NCBI RefSeq assembly: GCF_963576545.1
Contig: NC_083651.1
Location: forward strand, 10,156,386-10,220,385
Reading direction: 5' to 3'
Length of the DNA stretch: 64,000 nt
From: Limanda limanda
Lineage: Eukaryota; Chordata; Actinopteri; Pleuronectiformes; Pleuronectidae
Part shown: positions 37,827 to 49,200 of the stretch, piece by piece
Layout: every line of letters begins with the position of its first letter
Numbering within the stretch: position 1 is the first letter of the stretch
The notes under the pieces: model-generated
Seen by the model: only the letters and a program-made list of their open reading frames with translations
Databases searched by the model: none
What the model was told of the DNA's origin: nothing
Translations under genes and position numbers: made by a program

Positions 37827-38761
37827 CCTTCCGGGTCCAGAGACTGTTTCAGTTTGAGAGAGAGAGAGAAAGAAACATACTTACTTGCTCTAGATTGAGA
37901 AAGAGAGACACACAGACTGGCTGGTTTAAAAAAGAATAAAGCTACTGAAGAAAGTTGAAATCTTTCACCTTATGCAACTCCTCTAAGACATCAAAGATTC
38001 CTTTTATCTATTGTCAATGACACTGTCCCTCTTTCTTTTGATGACGGCTCCCAACAAAGGAACTATTTTCCAGGTGTTATTCCCATTAAAAATAATCTAA
38101 GCTGTTTTCCACAATTTATGAGCAAACCGTTTGGCGAAAGTCTTAGTTAGTAGGCCTATAGGTGCATTCATTGCATTACAGCACTCATAACTAGACTATT
38201 CCTACCTGGCTTGTTTAAGACACACAGAGAGAAAGGGAATGAGATGCTGAGCGGCTCTATTTGCTCGCTTGAAAAAGGTGAAATGTTTCACCTGGGATCT
38301 GTCTAATACATCAAAGGTTCCTTCGATTTATGACAACTGACACTGTGACACATTCCTTCGATGACGGCTCCCATTGACTCCCATTAAAGTTTTTCCCGCT
38401 GTTATTCGTAATTTATGAGTTAACCGTTAGGACAAAATTCAGATGTATGTTTTGTGCATGTGCGACAAAAACTGCAGGAGGAGTAGTGGGACGAAATTTA
38501 AGGCAGAAGAACAAAGAATAATAATAATGATGATAAGAAGTATGGAGAATAATAGCATTTGCATTACTGCAAACATTATAACTAGAAAATTCCTCCCAAG
38601 AAATTTTGAATGTGTGCAGCATGCTTCCTGCCGGGTCCAGAGACTGTTTCAGTTCGAGAGAGAGAGAGAGAAAGAAAGTGAGAGAGAGAGAATGAGATAC
38701 TAATGGGGCTACTGGCCCGCTTGAAAAAGGTGAAATCTTTCACTTTTGCAACTGTCTAGGA
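37827..38761. repeat. Three ~400 bp tandem repeat copies in the usp9x-med14 spacer
   Basis: Copy A starts near 37827 (CCGGGTCCAGAGACTGTTTC), copy B near 38211, and copy C near 38626 with the same opening. Shared words include the GAGAGAGA run, GCTTGAAAAAGGTGAAAT and TTCGATGACGGCTCCC, plus an ACTAGAxxATTCCT tail. Copy C is cut by the hAT insertion and resumes at 40656. An inverted fragment of the same unit (GTTGCAAAGGTGAAACATTT) lies at about 40688. Confidence 0.75.
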
Positions 38762-40647
38762 CAGGGGTCTTCAATGGTTTTCAGGCCAAGGACCCCCAAA
38801 CTGATGGAGAGATGGAGCAGGGACCCCCTGTTTTATATTAAACTGGGCCTAGTGCCATGTATAAACACAGCTACCCTGTTATTGTACATTCAATACTAAG
38901 CTATTCAAATAATACACATGTTCATATATTAATGTTTTTATTTTAAACATGTGCAAGGTACAGGGTGGCTATGCCAATGCCATTTATAAACATACATTTT
39001 GCATACAAAACTAAGCTATTCAAATAATTCACAGATTCATGTTTTTATTTTAAACAGCAATGTAGAAGGGCCATTGAATCCTCAAGCCATCTGTGGATGG
39101 CATACATACTCCCACATTAGGGAGATGTCTGACCCTGATGAGTAGCACACAATTTATCTGACCTTGGATGGATGGAGGTTGTCAGGCCGAGGGTCATATC
39201 AGCCTCAGGCTACAGTCTCAACCTGTTTTTTTCCCCAGGTAGGTGGGTGAGGAAAATCCACTTTCGCAAAAATATGTTGTCGCAAAGGGCAAAAGGCTCA
39301 TCATGGCTTTTGCTGCCAAATGTGGAAAGTCTTTCTGGCAAGAACTGGGTGAGTGGTTTAGTGTCATATATGCTTCTGGACATACTGTCAGTGGATAGTT
39401 AAATGAGCTGATCCTCCTCTGTCAAAGTCAGGCGTGGGCCGTCTGCTTCGTTGTCTCTTGTCTCTGAGCCAGCAGAATTCCCCAGGTCATCCACTGGTGG
39501 AAACATATTCCCTTCCCGACGCGCTCCCTCAATCTTAAGTTTGTTCCGCTCAGTGAACATAACAGCAAGATATGCAAGTTTGGTGACCAAGACATTGTCA
39601 CTGAAAAGTGCAGCCAGCTCTATGCACTTTTTGAGAAGTTAATACTCACGAATAGACGTGCAGAATTCCAACACATGTGACAACACTGTTCCAAGTGATA
39701 GCCATCGAACCTCAGATGATACAGTAGTGTGTTCTTCTCCCTCAGCAGCACAGAGATTAGAGAAGAGACTCGTTTGCACAGCACTCCTCTTGACTATATT
39801 AACAACTTTCACGACTGAGTCCATGGCATCTAACAATTCAGTGCTCATATCTTTGACAACAAATGACTCACTGTGTAGCATGTAGTGCATCCAAATCACC
39901 TGCGGAGCCACATCCCTTCCAAGCGCGATTAGTCCACTTTTTAAACCAACCATGGCTCTCTCACCGTCGGTGCACAGCGCAATACATCAATAGAATCATC
40001 AATCACTTTGAAGATTTCAGAATTAGTTCTCTACTCTATCAGTTGCACCCTCACATCAGATGCCATCTCGTCAATACGGCGAGCAAAGGTTGTGTCCGAC
40101 ACTGGGTTCGTTTTCAGTTTATTAATGTCAATATCATTCCCATACATTGTTTTACAGATGTCAGTTACTGAAGGCAATATTAAACCCTCTCCAAGTGTGT
40201 ATGGCGGTTTCTTCTGGGCAATCCAAAGAGCATTTCAAAGCTAGCTCTCCAACTTTGGCAAATTTTCTCATCAATGTCTGTTGACCTTGGATGGATTTTA
40301 AAACTAGTTTGGAAGTATTCAAAAGTTTTTTCTAATAAGTGGCTGTGGATTGTCTCCAAGTAACACTGCAGTTTTGATGGCTTCATAGATTTGTTTGACA
40401 GCACAGTAGAGCAAATGACACACATTGGTAATTCAATGCAATCTGTCTCCTTGAATGTAAATCAAAACTTCAGATAATTATCTGTATATTTTCGGGTGAG
40501 ATAACGTCTTCTGCCTCCATTTATCCATTCGCTACAATATGTTGCATTCATGTTAATGTTTATTTAAAGACATTTAAATTCGTGGACCCCCCTGCAGTAC
40601 TTCCGCGGACCCCATAGGGGTCGCGGACCCCCTGTTGAAGACCTGTG
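38762..40647 (-). mobile_element. Degenerate hAT-superfamily DNA transposon, 1.9 kb, with 8 bp target-site duplication
   Basis: The ends are 13 bp inverted repeats, CAGGGGTCTTCAA and TTGAAGACCTGTG, with one mismatch. They are flanked by 8 bp copies GTCTAGGA (38754-38761) and GTCTAAGA (40648-40655). An 8 bp duplication with central TA fits the Buster-like branch of hAT. The neighbouring tandem copies carry the uninterrupted site (CTCTAAGACATC), which supports the boundaries. The interior encodes a broken transposase on the minus strand. Confidence 0.9.
39399..40520 (-). pseudogene. Broken hAT transposase, ZBED5-like, several frame breaks
   Basis: Minus-strand fragments resemble ZBED5/FAM200-type hAT transposases. 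One, near 40425-40180, has the BED-finger-side text MKPSKLQCYLETIHSHL. Another, 39953-39639, has SSEVRWLSLGTVLSHVLEF, matching the conserved EVRWLSKG motif of the family. A third, 39590-39399, resembles the C-terminal LAYLA region. Stops and frameshifts separate them, so no full enzyme is made. A domesticated gene is unlikely. Confidence 0.8.
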
Positions 40648-40784
40648 GTCTAAGACATTGGTTCCCAAACTGGGGTATGCATAGACAGTTGCAAAGGTGA
40701 AACATTTCATCTTTTTCAAGCAGCATAACATACATTAATTGAGAATCCCAAAACTTTGCCGAACGTACAGATATTTTATTTATT

Positions 40785-41168
40785 GGGTTGCAGCTCCCTC
40801 ACTTCGATGGACAGCTAGCCACTCAACAAAATCACGACAATTTGCTGTCCTGGCTCCCAAACGTTGGAAACGAGCTCACCATTGACATCAGGACATCAGA
40901 AAGTCTACAAATCTTCCTCCGCAGACTAGAGACACATTTCTTTTGCCTAACCCTGGAAGATGATGTTTTATAAACCACTCTCAACTCTGGTTTTTATATT
41001 AAAAAAAATGTAGTTGCACTTATATGCCACCTACCTATAGCACTTGTAGTTTGGCTTTTTTTTAAGCAAATTGTACTTGCTTCTGGGTTTGTACCCTCAC
41101 GGTTGAATGCACTTATTGTAAGTTGAGTTGGATAAAAGCGTCAGCTAAATTAAATGTAAAGTAATGTA
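40785..41168 (+). mobile_element. 3' end of an L2-like non-LTR retrotransposon, degenerate
   Basis: Plus-strand fragments read QFAVLAPKRWNEL-like and DIRTSESLQIFLRRLETHFF across a frame break. This is the usual C-terminus of L2-clade reverse-transcriptase polyproteins. The sequence ends in TTGGATAAAAGCGTCAGCTA followed by short AAATGTAA-type repeats, the typical L2-family tail in fish. The 5' part is missing. Confidence 0.75.
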
Positions 41169-42122
41169 AGACATATAAAAAAAAAAAAATTTACATTAAA
41201 AATTGTTCAGTTGAAATGGTTGTCTTTTAACAGTGAAGCCTTATATTAGTTTAAAATAGACTGATGTATTTCTGCCCAGTACAAGGACTGCAGATTTACC
41301 GCCCCATCATTTACACCAGACATGTAAACATGGACAACAATACTCCAATATTAACCAGTTTAAGTCAATAGTCATGTGTACCATGTGAACAGTATTTTCT
41401 GTATGCCTTGATCCAAATAAGGTCAGACTTGGAATAAGTTGTACAGCCATTATGTAGAATTCCGACCTTAGTTGCATTATGTAGACATGCATATGTTTTT
41501 ACTGCATTTTGCAACATCGAGTTACCAACTGATTGATAATGCATGCCTTAGGTTCATGTTCAAACAAGTACTAGGACGTAATGTTGGCGTGGCATAATCA
41601 GACCATGATCTGTAATATATAAATGGGCAAAAATCATAATTAGGGCCCGAGCACCAACATTGCAAAGGCCCTATTGCTTTTTGTTTGCTCAACAGTAAGT
41701 AATTTCGTCTGGTTTAACCGACCATCACGAAATTCGGTAAACACGTGTATCATGACTGTAAGGGAAATAAGTCCCCAGCACTAATATGATTAACGCAACA
41801 GGAATTCTGCCGTTTGGGATTTTGTGGCCTATTAGCCATTTTACACGTTGGGTATTTTAACAAACTCCTCCTACAGCTTAACTCAGATCAACTTCAAATT
41901 CAGTGAGTGTCATCTTAACAGGATGGAGATTAAAACTAATTCAGATTGTGAGTTTTTGTCACATGGTGTGACTGGGGCGTGGTATCAAATTTTATGAATC
42001 ACCATCAAAACACAAGGTTGTTGTATCTCAGACATACATAGTCCAATTGACTCCAAACTGGACATACATTACAAGAGCTCCAACTTGATGACATCTACAT
42101 AGGAATCATGACCCAAAATCAC

Positions 42123-42140
42123 AGCGCCCCCTGGTGGCAA
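42123..42140 (-). promoter_or_regulatory. CTCF-like motif in the spacer repeat
   Basis: AGCGCCCCCTGGTGGCAA is the reverse complement of a nearly ideal CTCF core (CCACCAGGGGGCGC). Binding cannot be inferred from sequence alone. Confidence 0.55.
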
Positions 42141-42552
42141 CAGGAAATGTCTTGTTTTATGCACATCTTACACTTTGATGTACTCCTCCTCGTCCATTGA
42201 CCACAACCATGTCAAACTTGTTCAGAAGTGCATCAATACATTGATGATATAGTCTTATATCAATTGTGAGTTTTTATCGAAAACTGTTTTAGTGGCTTGG
42301 AATCAAATTTCAACAAATCGCTATGAGACACTAAATTGCTGTAACTTCAGTGTATTTTCTTCAATCTCCCTCAAACTACACGTGTGTAACAACAGCCCAA
42401 GACATTCATATGGTTTTAAGGAATGGAGGCGGCCAAATAGCTGATAGCGCCCACTTAAGAGCAACCCGGCACCACAATTGACTGACATGTACTAAAATCG
42501 GTAGGTTGTATTCATAATGATCAAAAAACTCTCTTGGATCGATATGCCAGAC

Positions 42553-43332
42553 CAGGGATTGACAAACTTTTCCATTCCAAGGACCCCCATATAGCATAAG
42601 CCTCTGGCGGTGACCCCCCCAGTTGCAAACGTTTTTTAAATGACGTGTGCAATATGATGGCATAGTTTTATTAATAACTAATAATCTGTCTTATATCTGT
42701 TACAAGCATTCCTTGTCTGTACAGCAATATTAACCATAAACATATATATATGTAAACATATGTATACTAAATATACATATATATTCTAGTCTTTCTATTT
42801 AGTTATTTATTCATTACATCCAGTGTCTCTCTTCCGTTATAAACAGTGCTTGTCATTTAAGTATGTTTGTCTGACCTGGTCCCTCACTAGTGGGAGGGGT
42901 GGGCTTGGTGGCTCCTACACAGTTTATCTATCCTAGGTTTTACGGCTGTCAGTGCCAGTCGAATGTGATTCTCAACTTGCATACATGCTCTCTACTTCGT
43001 TTTCAATACCGTCAATGTAGAAAAGCCAGACTTGCATAGGTATATGGTGGCAAATGAAAGAAGATATCTCATACCTCACAGTTTTAGATGCCAAGGGTGA
43101 TCTTCATTCTGATTGGTTTGAGTGGTGTCTGGGGTTTTTTAATTAAAAGATTGGCATTAGACAAAAAAAAAGATTGGCATCCAAGGACATAGATTTCAAT
43201 ATGCAGTGATTGACATCTAAAAAAAAATTTAAGTTAATAATTAATCATTTTATGTTCATCGACACATTTCCCCCCCCTTTTCCCTTACAGTTTCCGCGAC
43301 CCCCCTGGCGTCCCCCACTTTGTAAAGCAGTG
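42553..43332. mobile_element. Non-autonomous hAT element, 780 bp, nested in the large repeat
   Basis: The left end is CAGGGATTGACAAACTTTTC; the right end is AAGTGGGGG-type sequence closing in CTTTGTAAAGCAGTG. The flanks TGCCAGAC (42545-42552) and TGCTAGAC (43333-43340) match at 7 of 8 bases and have the hAT 8 bp length. GACCCCCC-rich subterminal sequence occurs at both ends, as in the autonomous copy at 38762-40647. No ORF of note lies inside. Confidence 0.75.
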
Positions 43333-43940
43333 TGCTAGACCAAACAGGAAGTCGTCCATTTTGAATTAAGTGGCCATCTTTCACCATTAACACATGTTGC
43401 ATTTGAACTCCTCCTAAAGCTCTCACCAGATCAACTTTAAATTCAGTGATTGTTATCTCAACTCCACGGAGATAAAAATGTAAGTTTTAGTATATGTCAC
43501 ACGGTGTAACGTTGCATGGCGTCTAAGGTTGATGATTCCTCTGCAGTGTCCAATCAGCCTCAAACCTCTTTCACACGATCACAGTCCCGCCCTGATCAGG
43601 TCCATATGTCGATATTGACTCATTATCACAGTGCCATGCACCTTCTGGGACAGTAAGTGTAATTTTGTATACTTTGATGCACTGCTCCTGGCTGCTTTAC
43701 AATTGACAACTCAAATGAGCTCCGTCATACCACAAGACCATGGTCGGAATTGTGACATTTCCTCAAACCGTGTAAACATTGTGTTGGGGCGAAGTTAGAT
43801 CCGTAGCACCACCTACTGATCAGCGCGAAAATTACGTTTTTGTATCTCCACTGTCTATTGTCTTATAGGCCCAAAATTAGCCATACTGTATCAAAGCCCC
43901 AACACGAACAGATCTATCAGTCTATATGTAGTGATAGTGA

Positions 43941-43959
43941 TAGCGCCACCTACTGGCAA
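43941..43959 (-). promoter_or_regulatory. Second CTCF-like motif in the spacer repeat
   Basis: TAGCGCCACCTACTGGCAA reads GCCAGTAGGTGGCGC on the minus strand and fits the CTCF consensus CCASYAGRKGGCRS. A weaker relative lies at 43804-43818. All three point the same way. Confidence 0.5.
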
Positions 43960-44250
43960 TAGGAAGTAAGCCTCGATTTAGATCATAAATTCGATTTACA
44001 TGACATTTTCACCTTGTGGTCTGCACTTGATGCCGTGGACCGTAATGCATGATTATTCGGCGTGGTTCAGGGTTACGGATACAGGAAATTAAGCATTTAT
44101 CCTTCCCGCGGTGCATAAAACGCAAGTAACACAGAGCTGTTTTGCCTGGTCCCTTTCCGCCCTCTCACGCGCAATTGTCCATGCAAACAGAGAAAAAAAC
44201 ACAACATGAATATGACAGCAAGCCAAATTTGCACAAAAGTGTTGTTTTAA

Positions 44251-44492
44251 ATGGGACATATTATGAAAATTCCACTTTTGTTGTGTTTCTACACGTTAAT
44301 TTTGGTATTTGGCATGTCTACCGTCCCAAAAACTCTGGATAAAATCAACTCACGCAATTTGTTATGTTACTGTTTCTCTATGTCAGAAACGTCAATCCTT
44401 GTGGTATTTTGACCAAAATATGTTACAGACATTTCATTAAGACCCCAAGGAACCATATCAACTTGTGGTAAAATGGGCATAATATGTCTCCT
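44251..44492. mobile_element. piggyBac-type MITE, 242 bp, with TTAA target sites
   Basis: The ends are ATGGGACATATTATG and CATAATATGTCTCCT, inverted copies differing at two positions. TTAA lies directly outside each end (44247-44250 and 44493-44496). TTAA duplication is diagnostic of piggyBac-like transposition. It carries no transposase. Confidence 0.8.
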
Positions 44493-45264
44493 TTAAGACA
44501 GACTTGGAAACTTTAAACCTATCCTTACCTAACTTGTTTGGCCAAGTGAGCTTGGGGCTTTGAAGACTTTTGAATGTGGGGCCCAAGGGAAGTTGGCTAC
44601 TTTTCCCATTTGTAGTTCAGCGAATGGGTATGGTTAAAGACTTGTGGTATCTGTACATATCCAGGGTTATGCTTTAGGTGACTATCGGTATATAGTAAAG
44701 GGCTTTGGATGAGAGTCAACCAAGAAAATGTAAGGACTTATGCTCAATAGAGGCTAACTATTTATTAAAAATACAGTTATTGCAGTAAAAACAACCAAAC
44801 TTAAAATGTTTGGTTTCAGTTGAGAATGTGGACAGGTGGTTAGGAATTTGCTATATGAGAAACACCACAAAGTAAGGCTTCAAACTTGAACCCAATCAAC
44901 ACCCAAAGCCCTCAAAATACAAATTTAAAAAGAGGGTATTTAGGAATAAGGGCTAGAAGGGGTACAATTAATTGATAACAGCTGATGGGTGGCAGGGTGG
45001 CAATGTTTGTATTTCACTTAATTTTTAATGTTTTGTATTTCAAAAAATATATGCTTCTTGGGATATCTGAAGTAACAATATGACCTCTCTAGGATGCAGG
45101 CAACACAAATTAAATCCTCCACAATAATCATACAGTTTAATCAACACCTTTCTAAGACAATAAAAACTGATCATTATAACCCTCATTTGGTTAGGATTTA
45201 ATTATGGAACTGTTGTATTAGACTGTATCTGTTTTATCCAGGTGTACCAAAATAAACTGCCAAA

Positions 45265-45574
45265 TGTACGGAAGAGGATTAGGGCCACTGTGGAAAAAAC
45301 AAGTGAGTTCTGAGGTTAAACTCAGAATTCTGACTTTTTTCTCAGAATTCTGACTTTAAACCCAGAATTCTGACTTTTTCCTCAGAATTCTGACTTTTTA
45401 CTCAGAATTCTGTCTGAGATTAAAGTCAGAACTCAGAATTCTGACTTTTTTCTCAGAGTTTAAAGTCAGAATTCTGAGTTTAAAGTCAGAATTCTGAGAT
45501 TAAAGTCAGAATTCTGAGTTTAACCTCAGAACTCACTTGTTTTTTCCACAGTGGCCCTAATCCTCTTCCGTACA
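45265..45574. mobile_element. Near-perfect 310 bp palindrome (fold-back MITE) with TA target sites
   Basis: The left arm starts GTACGGAAGAGGATTAGGGC and the right arm ends with its exact reverse complement, GCCCTAATCCTCTTCCGTAC. Pairing continues for over 70 bases at the tips, then through tandem 16-18 bp units built on CAGAATTCTGACTTT. TA occurs just outside each terminal CGGAAG (45267-45268 and 45571-45572), as in mariner-type MITEs. The low divergence between arms suggests a young insertion or gene conversion. Confidence 0.85.
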
Positions 45575-45879
45575 AATGCATGTAACTCATACTATGACTA
45601 TAAAGTATTCCTAAAGTACTTTGTATACTACACCATATATACACTCACACGGTCAATTTCCCTGAGTAATATTTTAAAATATATAAATATTGATATGATA
45701 TTAGTTTATTTAAGTGAACACTTTCTCCATCACTGTGGTTACTATCTGCTGCCATCTGTTACCAGGGCATCAGATTAGATAGTGTTCATTTGAAAAAGTC
45801 CAGAATGATATAAACTAAGCCAGTAAACACTCTTGACTGTCTACATAAACATAAAGAATGACATTTAACAAATATTTCA

Positions 45880-46226
45880 CTTACCCTCTTCAGCCCGATG
45901 GTCAAACAGCTCCTCGCTCCTCCGGGCTCCGCTCCGGGTTTTCTCTCCCACCGGATCTATGCTAATCACCCCCGATAGCAAAGATGGCGGCCGAGCGGCG
46001 TTGAGACTTCTCCGTTATGGTTCGCCACCTTCCTTGTAAGCGTTGACTTTTCTGCTGCGCCGTGAAAACAAGTCCCAGCCGAGGAACTCAGAAAATGTTG
46101 TGAGACCTTGAAGAAAACCCATTTTTTTCCTCCCGGAGTCGAGCCACCGCAAGCCCGATAGTTTAGCCCCGGTGCAGCGCTGGGTGTGCGTCGCCGTAGC
46201 TAGCTCGCCTGTAGCGTCATTGTAAA
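45880..46226 (+). promoter_or_regulatory. med14: med14 CpG-rich promoter and 5' UTR, with YY1 motif and three short upstream ORFs
   Basis: The region is GC-rich. It carries AAAGATGGCGGCCGAG (45980-45995), a canonical YY1 site of the kind that often overlaps the start site. Short ORFs precede the main ATG: 45984-46004 (six codons, beginning inside the YY1 motif), 46017-46046 (nine codons) and 46095-46103 (two codons). The exact start site is inferred, so the first upstream ORF may or may not be in the mRNA. Confidence 0.65.
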
Positions 46227-49200
46227 ATGGCTCCGGTGCAGATCGGGTCAGACGGGCAGCTCGTCCCGCTCGGAGGACCCGTGGTGTCCGGTCCGCAGCC
46301 GCCGCCGCCCGGGGCTCCGGCCACGCACGGCATCCGACTGAGCCTGCTGATCGAGTTCCTGCTCCAGAGGACCTACCATGAAATCACCCTGCTGGCGGAG
46401 CTGTAAGTAGTGTGTTAGCATTCTAGGCCTCTGAGCTAACCCGGCTAGCTGGCGGGCTAATGAGCTAACGTCAGTGAGCCCCTGAGGATGCTCTTCACCC
46501 CCGACACCAAAACAAACGCCAACGGGAGAAAAGTGCATATATGTGGGGGGGTGGGAGTGAAGCTAGAAGAGTGTGTTCACATGGGTGGTCTATCCAAAGC
46601 AGATAGCAGGGGTATCTAATGTGAAGTGAGGGGTCGCACAGGTAAACAACACATCCCAGCTCCAGATGTCAGAGGCAGCTCATGTTTTTTAGTCCCAGCT
46701 TCAGAGTTTGCGTTGGGTTGTTTACATGTGAGACACCAGATTCACTTCATCTGTCTGCTTTCCAAAAGCCAAAGCTAGTTTTTGTCCCTGCTGCGAACTG
46801 ACTAATAATCTATTCAAACTCATTTACATTTTTATTTAGATATGTGATAATGACAGCAATTCAATGTTTTCTCTTTATGTTTTTCGCAGACTCCCCAGAA
46901 AGACTGACATGGAGAGGTATGTGTCTTCAAATTTTATTCTGAAAGTCCTTCACCACTCACTGTCGTGGCGTCTCATTCTGACGAGCTTCTGTTTTGGTTT
47001 CATTTTGTCATGGTTGTGTTTAGGAAAATCGAGATTGTCCAGTTCGCCAGTCGAACCAGGCAGTTATTCGTGCGTCTGCTTTCCCTGGTGAAGTGGGCGA
47101 GCAATGCAGGGAAAGTTGAGAAGTGTGCGGTATGTTGTTCTTTATTTATTCTTCATCTATTACATCTTTAACAAATTTGCCTAGATGTTGCTTTTCCAAG
47201 ATATGGCCCAATTGGCATACAAGATAACTATAACATGGTAATGTAAGCATACACATTAACAGCGATCATATTACGTTATTACACAAGGTTTGAGAGACAG
47301 GGAATACATTTTTTTAATGTGACGCTTGAACTCTTGACATGATGGCAGTGTTTTTCGACTTTTTTCTCAAATATTTCTCAAAGTGTTCACAGTAAGTAAA
47401 CACTTCAACTTTGTCTCGGGAAACTTAAGACTATCCATCTAAATTGTCTCGTCTGGGATTTGTTAGAAACTAGAGGAAATATATATTTTTTTTTTAGAAC
47501 TTTATTGAAGAGAAACACAAACATTCCTTGACAACATCACAAATTATATATGACAGACTGATTAGTGAAAAATAATAAATAAATAAATAAATGGACAGTC
47601 AAGACATTCCATCGTACCACAGGATTCCCCTCAGTTAGAGAGGTATCCTGCAATAGGTAGCCTACTCCTCACAAAAACATCAGACCTTAATTGTAATTGA
47701 GCAGTGAAGCCTCCATTCCATACACCTCCCTCAGCTTCTGTTTCCACTGTGCCACTGTAGGTGGCTGTGGATTCAACCATTTTATTGTCACCATTTTCCT
47801 AGCAGTCATCAAGAATATATGTAACAAGTGCTCTTGGTCTCTTGTGTACATGCCTTCAGGAGTTAGATCGAAAAGAAACTGACTTGGGGTGAATAGTATA
47901 TTAATTCCCAAAACTTTATCTATCTCGCTGTTTATCCCCTTCCAGAAAGGAAGCATCATTGGGCAATCCCAAAATATATGTGAGTGGTCGCTAACCATTC
48001 TACATCGTCTCCAGCAGTATATTACCGCTGGATTATCTGCAAATTTAGAGACCACGGAGGGCGTCTTAAAGACCCTAGTCTTCATCTTCCAATTAAACTC
48101 CTTCCACATGTTACTATTGATACCTTTATGACATCCAATGCACATCGTTTCCCACCTGTTTCCCATCCTCAATTATAATATTTAACTCCAGCTCCCATTT
48201 GTTTTTAATATAAAAAGTGTTTTCTGATGTATCCAGTAACATATTTCTGTATATATGGGAAACATGCTTTTTACTGGGTAATTGATGTTTAGTTATATTA
48301 ATAAAGTAAATTTCCATGTTCGTTGGAGCATTTTTGATTATATTCCAATCTGTATGGTTTGTAACGTAATTTCTTATCTGAAAATCAAGAGGAAATATTG
48401 AATTGCTATAAAATCAAAAAGCCATATATAATAATATATATATAATCTATTTTTAGTAAACTGTACTGTTTAATTGTACCTCTCATATCAGCAGATTTTG
48501 ACAGTACACTGCAAATATACTGACTTATCTGTCATGTTCTCCATGGTAACAGATGATCTCCAGCTTCCTGGATCAGCAGACCATCTTGTTTGTGGACACA
48601 GCGGATAGGCTGGCATCACTGGCCAGAGATGCACTGGTTCATGCACGGTTGCCCAGCTTTGCTATCCCCTTTGCCATCGATGTGCTCACCACAGGATCAT
48701 ACCCACGCTTGCCCACATGCATACGAGTAAGTTTGTTTAAATTGTGTGCTTGTTAATCAAGAGCCATTTGTGAAAAGATTTTAGGAGATCAAACTTAACG
48801 TCTGTGTTTCTATGTCTGTGTCCATCTGTGTAGGATAAGATCATTCCTCCAGACCCCATTACTAAGGTTGAGAAGCAGACCACTCTGAACCAGCTGAATC
48901 AGATTCTCCGACACCGCCTTGTCACCACAGACTTACCACCCCAGCTAGCAAACCTCACAGTTGGTAAGCAACTTGTGTGAACTGTCAATGGTATATATTG
49001 ACCGCTAGCCATTTTTGTCACTCATTTAGCAGTTCTTGTGAAAAGAGAAGATCTCATGAGTATGATTGTGTCTTTATTTGTGTAGCTAATGGGCGTGTTA
49101 AGTTTCGTGTGGAAGGAGAATTTGAGGCTACTTTGACCGTGATGGGAGACGACCCAGATATTCCCTGGAGGCTGCTGAAGCTGGACATTCTAGTGGAGGA

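Larger units (their letters stand above)
41643..44100. repeat. Fish dispersed repeat beginning AGGGCCCGAGCACC, with internal duplications
   Basis: The left end reads AGGGCCCGAGCACCAACATT and is followed by GCAAAGGCCCTATTG. Similar text recurs within the element: 41870-41990 resembles 43408-43530 (ACTCCTCC, AGATCAACTT, AAATTCAGTGA, TCACACGGTGT). So it is two or more units, interrupted by a hAT derivative at 42553-43332. It contains several CTCF-like motifs. I cannot assign it to a superfamily, and the right limit is approximate. Confidence 0.6.

Noticed and set aside
39639..40425. Possible domesticated ZBED/hAT gene
   Set aside because: Stops and frameshifts split the transposase, and terminal repeats with a target-site duplication are intact, so it is a dead transposon, not a host gene.
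45300..45540. Regular short repeats resembling a CRISPR array
   Set aside because: The units are 16-18 bp with no unique spacers, form the interior of a large palindrome and lie in animal DNA. It is a fold-back transposon.
47687..48172. A 161-residue minus-strand ORF as a nested gene
   Set aside because: Its text is the C-terminal end of an L1-type LINE protein, with tail and target-site duplication around it.
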